DNA from: JAZMZS01 sp045586105
GTDB taxonomy: Bacteria > Bacillota > Clostridia > Oscillospirales > CAG-272
Assembly (NCBI GenBank): GCA_045586105.1
Contig: JAZMZS010000197.1
Coordinates: 1-9,296 of the forward strand
Direction of reading: 5' to 3'
DNA: 9,296 nucleotides
Each line of letters opens with the position of its first letter. Within the stretch, counting starts at the first letter, position 1. A program made the translations under genes and the position numbers. The notes beneath the pieces were generated by a model. The model saw only the letters and a program-made list of their open reading frames with translations. It did no database searches and was not told the origin of the DNA. Positions 6,216-9,296 of the stretch are shown piece after piece.

Positions 6216-7391
6216 ATGAAAAAGAAATCTCTTATTTGCCTAACGGCGCTTTTCGTAGTCTTCGCTACCCTTCTCACGGGCTGCGGCAAGGCTGACTACG
6301 ATTTTGAAAACAACGATCTTTCCGCTTATATCACCCTTCCCGCCGATCTCAAGGACCGTGACTTCAAAGAAGGTCTCTCCCTTAAGGCTGAGCCCACCGA
6401 GAAGGACATTCAGGCAAAGATCGACGAGGCTCTCAAGGGTCTTGCCGAGGTAGTTGACCTCGACGAGAACGCTACCGTTGAGGACGGCGACGAGCTCGTT
6501 ATCGACTATGTAGGTAAGTACAAGGCTGACGGCAAGAATTCCGACGGCACCGAGTACAAGGCGGGCGACGCGTTCTCGGGCGGTACGGCTACCGATTCCA
6601 AGCACACCGTCGACCTTGAGAACTCCACCTTTATCGACGGCTTCGACAAGGGCATGATCGGTATGAAGGCAGGCGAGACCAAGGATATCGATATGGCGTT
6701 CCCCACCCCCTATGAGAACAACCCCGATCTCGCGGGCGTTGAGGTCACCTTCACCGTTACCGTAGATTCTATCAGCAGAACCAAGCTCCCCGAGCTCACA
6801 GACGAGCTCGTTAAGGCTAATCCCGAGGACTTCGAGAGCATGGCTACCGCGGCTGAGTACAAGGAGCACGTAAAGGAGCACCTCGAGGAGGAGACCGTTG
6901 ATGAGAACAACAAGAAGATCATCAACACCGCATGGAAGTACATTCTCGACAATTCCACCTACTCGGGCAATTATCCTGACGGACTTCTCGACAAGTATAT
7001 CAAGACCTACCTCGACTACTACGAGCACACTGTAGCCGCTCAGGACAACCTCCACCTCAAGGAATACGTCAAGAAGAACGGACACGAGTCTGTCGAGGCG
7101 TTCAAGACCGCTGTCGTCATTCCCGAGGCTGAGACCGCTCTCAAGGAAAAGCTCGCACTCTACGCTACCGCTAAGCTCCTGGGCATCACCGTTACGGCAG
7201 ACGATATCAAGACAAAGGCGCAGGAGGACTACAAGTCCAATATCGAGCCCAACCTCGCACTCTATAAGGCTTACTTCGGTATCGCAAGCTTCACCGACTA
7301 CTACAAGTCCGTAAAGAACGACGCATCCGTCAAGGAAGGCATGATCTTCGACCGTACCTTCGAAGCTCTCTGCGGCATCAAGGCTGACTGA
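6216..7391 (+). CDS. Lipoprotein FKBP-type peptidyl-prolyl isomerase, trigger-factor-like
   Basis: The product is 391 aa. A lipoprotein signal (KKK, hydrophobic core, lipobox LLTGC with Cys23) anchors it outside the membrane. Residues about 89-187 form an FKBP domain of the trigger-factor kind: GDELVIDYVGKY (91-102), then FIDGFDKGMIGMKAGE (139-154) and FPTPYENNPDLAGVEVTF (162-179). Residues about 188-391 are helical and charged, like the trigger-factor C-terminal chaperone arms. The ribosome-binding N-terminal domain of cytosolic trigger factor is absent. It probably isomerises prolines and assists folding of exported proteins, a job done by PrsA in other Firmicutes. I prefer the ATG at 6216 because AAAAGG lies nine bases upstream; the ATG at 6207 touches that ribosome site. 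Codon use is strongly biased (GAG, AAG, GAC, CTC), suggesting high expression. Monocistronic. Confidence 0.9.
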   Translation: MKKKSLICLTALFVVFATLLTGCGKADYDFENNDLSAYITLPADLKDRDFKEGLSLKAEPTEKDIQAKIDEALKGLAEVVDLDENATVEDGDELVIDYVGKYKADGKNSDGTEYKAGDAFSGGTATDSKHTVDLENSTFIDGFDKGMIGMKAGETKDIDMAFPTPYENNPDLAGVEVTFTVTVDSISRTKLPELTDELVKANPEDFESMATAAEYKEHVKEHLEEETVDENNKKIINTAWKYILDNSTYSGNYPDGLLDKYIKTYLDYYEHTVAAQDNLHLKEYVKKNGHESVEAFKTAVVIPEAETALKEKLALYATAKLLGITVTADDIKTKAQEDYKSNIEPNLALYKAYFGIASFTDYYKSVKNDASVKEGMIFDRTFEALCGIKAD

Positions 7392-7415
7392 GACCAATAA
7401 CCCCACCGATACAAA

Positions 7416-7459
7416 AATACCCGTTGTGTTATAGTAACACAACGGGTATTGTTTCTTTT
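7416..7459 (+). terminator. Strong terminator after the PPIase gene
   Basis: A perfect 16-bp stem, AATACCCGTTGTGTTA (7416-7431) with TAACACAACGGGTATT (7435-7450), closes on a three-base TAG loop and is followed by GTTTCTTTT. It begins 25 bp after the stop codon. Preceding A residues give it some activity on the other strand too, which would also stop readthrough from the toxN side. Confidence 0.93.
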
Positions 7460-7496
7460 AAAAGCTTTCAGTTACGAGAGTAAGGTTATGAATCCG

Positions 7497-7668
7497 GCTT
7501 CGCCAAACGTTATAAGCTTGCTTCGCCAAACGTTATGATATGACCGCCAAGTTGCTTCAAGCTGCACCGTAGGTGCATCATAGCTACGCGAAGCGTATCA
7601 TAACTCATACCTCACCGAGGCGATCATAGTTGATCGAACGGGAAAAGCCTGCGGCTTATTCCCATTCG
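7497..7668. repeat. Array of direct repeats and small hairpins
   Basis: The 17-mer GCTTCGCCAAACGTTAT occurs at 7497-7513 and 7520-7536 (23-nt period). Then follows a chain of short hairpins: TGCACC-GTA-GGTGCA (7563-7577), TACGC-GAA-GCGTA (7585-7597), CCTC-ACC-GAGG (7610-7620), CGATCA-TAGT-TGATCG (7621-7636) and GGGAAAAGCC-TGC-GGCTTATTCCC (7640-7663, one bulge). Most are linked by ATCATA, so that on the minus strand each unit begins TATGAT. Arrays of this style are scattered in Clostridia genomes. They are probably a non-autonomous repeat element, not a gene. Confidence 0.7.
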
Positions 7669-7887
7669 CTAAAATTAGCATTATACCCCGTGAATTTAGG
7701 TCTTTTCGCGCGGTTTTTCGGGGAATTTGACCGCCTTTTTCCGCTTTATCTATGGAGTCTACGAAAAAACGGTATCAAAATGGTATCAATGATACCGACT
7801 GAAAATCACATTATTCCCGACAATTCGTTGTACCATAAAAGCAGAATAAATACAAGAGGTTTTGCAAATATTACAAGAGAAGAATTA
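7669..7887. other. Gene-free spacer, possibly a decayed element end
   Basis: Between the hairpin array and the gene at 7888 I see no convincing gene. A short open frame runs to 7896 on the plus strand, but it starts inside the hairpin array and overlaps the neighbouring gene's stop. Its part around KNGIKMVSMI is encoded by the GGTATCA repeats. CCCCG (7685-7689) and CGGGG (about 7718-7722) could pair at a distance. A+T content rises sharply from about 7770 rightward, where the island repeats lie. Confidence 0.4.
7771..7796. repeat. Left boundary repeat of the toxIN island (GGTATCA iterons)
   Basis: GGTATCAAAATGGTATCAA (7771-7789) matches GGTATCAAAACGGTATCAA (9105-9123) at 18 of 19 positions. 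Each is two GGTATCA units 11 nt apart. The left copy has an additional inverted unit, giving a perfect GGTATCA-A-TGATACC palindrome (7782-7796). The pair brackets the A+T-rich toxIN segment in the same orientation, as expected of recombination-site duplicates or element ends. No integrase gene lies between them. Confidence 0.6.
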
Positions 7888-8343
7888 TCAATCTGATATG
7901 CTAATCACACAGAAATAATATCCATCGATTTCGTAATAATATAATGTGTTTTCAGGAATATTGCGCTCCTTTTCTGTTAAAACGAATTCTACTTTCCGAG
8001 GTGCAAAATATATCTCATACTCATAAAGCTTATCAACTTGAATATCCCTAACATTCAAATTATTTTCATATTCTCCGTTTAATTGATAGAGAGTGTGCAA
8101 ATCAAGTTTTCCATCTGCCTCTACCAAAAACAGCGAATCTATGCTCATCATATAGGTTTCGTCTGCATAATCGGAATAAATATAAAAATATCCCAATACT
8201 TGATATTTTTCGTATTCGTCTTCAATTGTTTTTTCTATTTGAGCAACATAGTTCAAATCCTTGCCTTTTTGCTTAGGAGAATCTAGAAGAAGGGATAAAA
8301 TATAGTATGAGGCAATCGCTTTTTTTGCAGCTGTGTTTTTCAT
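7888..8343 (-). CDS. Hypothetical protein encoded downstream of toxN
   Basis: The product is 151 aa, acidic and very rich in tyrosine, with no motif or family that I recognise. The N-terminus (MKNTAAKKAIASYYILSLLL) has a short hydrophobic stretch but no clear signal peptide. The rest reads as alternating short strands (LYEYEIYFAPRKVEFVL, TLYYYEIDGYYFCVISISD), suggesting a small beta-rich soluble domain. I start at the ATG at 8343 because AAGGGGG lies six to eight bases upstream; the in-frame ATG at 8373 falls inside toxN. It starts 11 bp after the toxN stop and very likely shares its transcript. Codon use is A+T-rich like toxN and unlike the rest of the window. It may be an accessory part of the toxin-antitoxin locus or just a passenger. 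Confidence 0.75.
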   Translation of the reverse strand: MKNTAAKKAIASYYILSLLLDSPKQKGKDLNYVAQIEKTIEDEYEKYQVLGYFYIYSDYADETYMMSIDSLFLVEADGKLDLHTLYQLNGEYENNLNVRDIQVDKLYEYEIYFAPRKVEFVLTEKERNIPENTLYYYEIDGYYFCVISISD

Positions 8344-8354
8344 ATTGGCCCCCT

Positions 8355-8840
8355 TTATCTGTAATTTTTGCACGCCTTCTCGAGCAGAAGAAAATCGTTG
8401 CAGCGCTTGGCGAGAGATGAAGCATCGCCCTCCTTGATTTTAATCTTATATACGTTCTGCGCGTTCTTCCAAATCTTCTCTTGAATTGACTTGATATAAC
8501 GGTACTCGGCGAGAAGCAAAGCGCGGTAGTGCGGATCACTCTCACTTCTGATATCAACGTACTTGGTTTCGCTCAGCGGCACCGGGAACATATTGTTCAG
8601 ATTGATAACGGCATAGTCCTTGATCTTAATAAAATCAAGTCCTTCCTTCATAAGCTTGTGCTTGTCCTTAAACGAGGAAAGCGGCGCGAAGTAATCAAAA
8701 CCGTTGATTTGCAAAACGATACCGATATACTTTCTCTCGTTCTTCTGCCCGGATTTCTTGTTCTGAAAGAGATGCGGAGCATATGAAGAGAGATATGTAA
8801 TATAGCTTGCTTTAATTTCGTAAAGCTTAAGGTTGTCCAT
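8355..8840 (-). CDS. toxN: Type III toxin-antitoxin system endoribonuclease, ToxN/AbiQ family
   Basis: The product is 161 aa; family members are about 170-185 aa. ToxN cleaves its own antitoxin RNA precursor and, when free, cellular and phage RNAs, causing growth arrest or abortive infection. The N-terminus MDNLKLYEIKASYITYL matches the family opening (MKFYTISSKYIKYL in Pectobacterium ToxN as I recall it), and Y13 corresponds to the active-site Tyr10. KYIGIVLQINGFDYFAPLSSFK (37-58) matches the core YLAPLTSPK region, giving S55, S56 and K58 for the catalytic Thr52, Ser53 and Lys55. AVINLNNMFPV (77-87) matches the conserved INLKFMIP strand. The start at 8840 is set by GGAGGA (8850-8845) and by the family N-terminus; the frame stays open further upstream but only across the antitoxin repeats. 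The antitoxin RNA and terminator precede it, as in all toxIN loci. Confidence 0.92.
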   Translation of the reverse strand: MDNLKLYEIKASYITYLSSYAPHLFQNKKSGQKNERKYIGIVLQINGFDYFAPLSSFKDKHKLMKEGLDFIKIKDYAVINLNNMFPVPLSETKYVDIRSESDPHYRALLLAEYRYIKSIQEKIWKNAQNVYKIKIKEGDASSLAKRCNDFLLLEKACKNYR

Positions 8841-8850
8841 TGAGTCCTCC

Positions 8851-8887
8851 AAAATAGAAAATGAGGGCAAGTGTGCCTTGCCCTCAT
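8851..8887 (-). terminator. Leaky terminator between the toxI repeats and toxN
   Basis: An 11-bp perfect stem, ATGAGGGCAAG (8861-8871) with CTTGCCCTCAT (8877-8887), has a five-base loop. On the minus strand it is followed by TTTCTATTTT, then the toxN ribosome site GGAGGA. Type III systems use such an attenuating terminator so that antitoxin RNA is made in excess and only some transcripts reach toxN. Confidence 0.88.
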
Positions 8888-8996
8888 CACATAACTTTCG
8901 CATTCTGAGTAGCGAAACACTCACTTGTAACTTTCTTGAAAGAACCAAGAGAAGTTCGCTTAGTAAGTTTCTCACTTAGGGCTGAGATACACCCGC
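8888..8996 (-). ncRNA. toxI: toxI-like antitoxin RNA with three degenerate 36-nt repeats
   Basis: The motif TAASTTTC (GAAASTTA on the transcribed strand) starts at 8892, 8928 and 8964, exactly 36 nt apart. This gives units 8892-8927, 8928-8963 and 8964-8999; 36 nt is the ToxI repeat length of the prototype Pectobacterium locus. The outer units agree at 22 of 36 positions; the middle one is much more diverged outside the motif (14 of 36 to its left neighbour). The transcript predicted from the promoter starts near 8996, almost at the first repeat edge, and ends at the hairpin at 8887-8861. The A-rich conserved motif is where ToxN-type enzymes usually cut. Each processed unit should fold into a pseudoknot that inhibits ToxN. 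Position and spacing are strong evidence; the degeneracy is unusual. Confidence 0.75.
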
Positions 8997-9002
8997 ATTT
9001 AT

Positions 9003-9032
9003 ATTATATCCTTTTTTCTGCTGTTTTGTCAA
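9003..9032 (-). promoter_or_regulatory. Consensus promoter of the toxIN operon
   Basis: On the minus strand a perfect -35 TTGACA (9032-9027), an 18-nt spacer and a perfect -10 TATAAT (9008-9003) are present. The start near 8996 falls at the beginning of the repeat array. Both hexamers being perfect suggests a high, constitutive level of antitoxin RNA. Confidence 0.9.
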
Positions 9033-9104
9033 TACAAAATGGATATTTCCAATAAATCAACGACAAAAATTTTCACATTCCTGCCGTTGTTTATTATTCT
9101 GTTT

Positions 9105-9124
9105 GGTATCAAAACGGTATCAAA
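9105..9124. repeat. Right boundary repeat of the toxIN island
   Basis: GGTATCAAAACGGTATCAA (9105-9123) is a direct copy, with one mismatch, of 7771-7789. It lies about 70 bp upstream of the toxIN promoter and about 60 bp from the guaA stop codon. Plus-strand translation through it (GIKTVSKTRF) and through the left copy (NGIKMVSM) reads similarly, which would fit a shared origin in the tail of a lost integrase gene; this is inference. Confidence 0.6.
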
Positions 9125-9138
9125 AACTCGCTTTGAGT
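9122..9138 (-). terminator. Weak possible terminator after guaA
   Basis: On the minus strand ACTC-AAAGC-GAGT (9138-9126) is followed by TTTT (9125-9122). The four-pair stem is short, so it may be only partly effective. No better terminator is visible between the guaA stop and the toxIN promoter, so some readthrough of guaA into toxIN is possible. Confidence 0.3.
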
Positions 9139-9181
9139 GCCGAAAACCCTTGTTATTACAGGCTTTTTTCAACCTCTGAAA

Positions 9182-9296
9182 TCATTCCCACTCAATAGTG
9201 CCTGTGGGCTTGGGAGTGATATCGTAGAGAACGCGGTTGATGCCTTCCACTTCGCCTGTGATGCGGTCGGTGATCTTCGCGAGAACGTCGTAGGGA
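9182..9296 (-). CDS. guaA: GMP synthase (glutamine-hydrolysing), C-terminal end, partial
   Basis: The last 37 codons and stop of guaA enter from the right edge. The translation PYDVLAKITDRITGEVEGIN followed by RVLYDITPKPTGTIEWE is the highly conserved dimerisation-domain C-terminus of GMP synthase, ending in the near-invariant TGTIEWE. GuaA converts XMP to GMP using glutamine and ATP in purine synthesis. The gene is complete at this end, so the neighbouring island has not disrupted it. The 3' end of guaA is a known integration target of genomic islands, which fits the accessory material directly downstream. Confidence 0.95.
   Translation of the reverse strand, partial: PYDVLAKITDRITGEVEGINRVLYDITPKPTGTIEWE

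Noticed and set aside
6240..7442. A 400-aa reading frame on the minus strand opposite the PPIase gene
   Set aside because: It is a shadow caused by the strong codon bias of the real gene. It reads through the terminator, is low-complexity (Val/Leu/Glu), and has no ribosome site.
7658..7668. ATTCCCATTCG as a remnant of the guaA 3' end (compare ATTCCCACTCA at 9184)
   Set aside because: Only about ten bases match, and the sequence is one arm of a hairpin in the repeat array, so the similarity is probably chance.
7630..7896. An 88-aa plus-strand frame in the spacer
   Set aside because: It starts inside a hairpin of the repeat array, lacks a ribosome site and overlaps the stop of the neighbouring gene. 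At most it holds remnants of an integrase tail.
8841..8975. An N-terminal extension of toxN (206-aa reading)
   Set aside because: The extension translates the antitoxin repeats and terminator hairpin. The family N-terminus and the GGAGGA ribosome site both point to the ATG at 8840.
8892..8999. A CRISPR array (36-nt period)
   Set aside because: There are no alternating identical repeats and spacers. The 36-nt units are contiguous, and a toxN gene follows, so toxI repeats explain it.

Overview
The window looks like a piece of an uncultured gut or rumen Clostridia genome (Oscillospirales, Christensenellales or a near relative). The reasons are GGAGG-type ribosome binding sites, near-consensus sigma-A promoters, TTG and GTG starts, a trigger-factor-like lipoprotein, a Gld-type ABC operon of the kind common in Clostridia, and strong terminators. 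No taxonomic marker other than the guaA tail is present, so this placement is an inference.

Layout. (1) Positions 1-1075 hold no convincing protein gene. They contain what looks like two structured non-coding RNAs: a plus-strand one of about 265 nt (about 25-290, similar in size and style to the raiA class) and a minus-strand one of up to about 750 nt (about 1039 down to 292). The second has an excellent promoter, a strong terminator, many local helices and an internal 95-nt duplicated module. It belongs to the size class of the large ornate RNAs (ROOL, GOLLD, OLE), but I cannot assign a family. (2) Positions 1313-5985 are a four-gene minus-strand operon: ATPase, ABC-2 permease, GldG-like auxiliary protein, DUF4340 protein. 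Together they form a Gld-type ABC complex, with a terminator at about 1217-1248. (3) Positions 6001-6206 are a divergent intergenic region. It leads into a monocistronic plus-strand gene for a lipoprotein with an FKBP/trigger-factor-type PPIase domain (6216-7391), closed by a 16-bp-stem terminator. (4) Positions 7497-7668 are an array of small hairpins and direct repeats. (5) About 7771-9123 is a small A+T-rich accessory island bounded by near-identical direct repeats (GGTATCAAAAYGGTATCAA). It carries a type III toxin-antitoxin locus on the minus strand: consensus promoter, three degenerate 36-nt toxI-like repeats, a hairpin terminator over the toxN leader, toxN, and an uncharacterised downstream gene. 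(6) The right edge is the 3' end of guaA (minus strand), a known type of integration hotspot.

How the parts fit. The ABC operon and the PPIase lipoprotein both act at the cell envelope but appear to be separate transcription units. The toxIN locus is a self-contained phage-defence or maintenance module, apparently acquired next to guaA. The most novel material is the pair of structured RNAs at the left, the degenerate toxI repeats, and the unknown gene following toxN.
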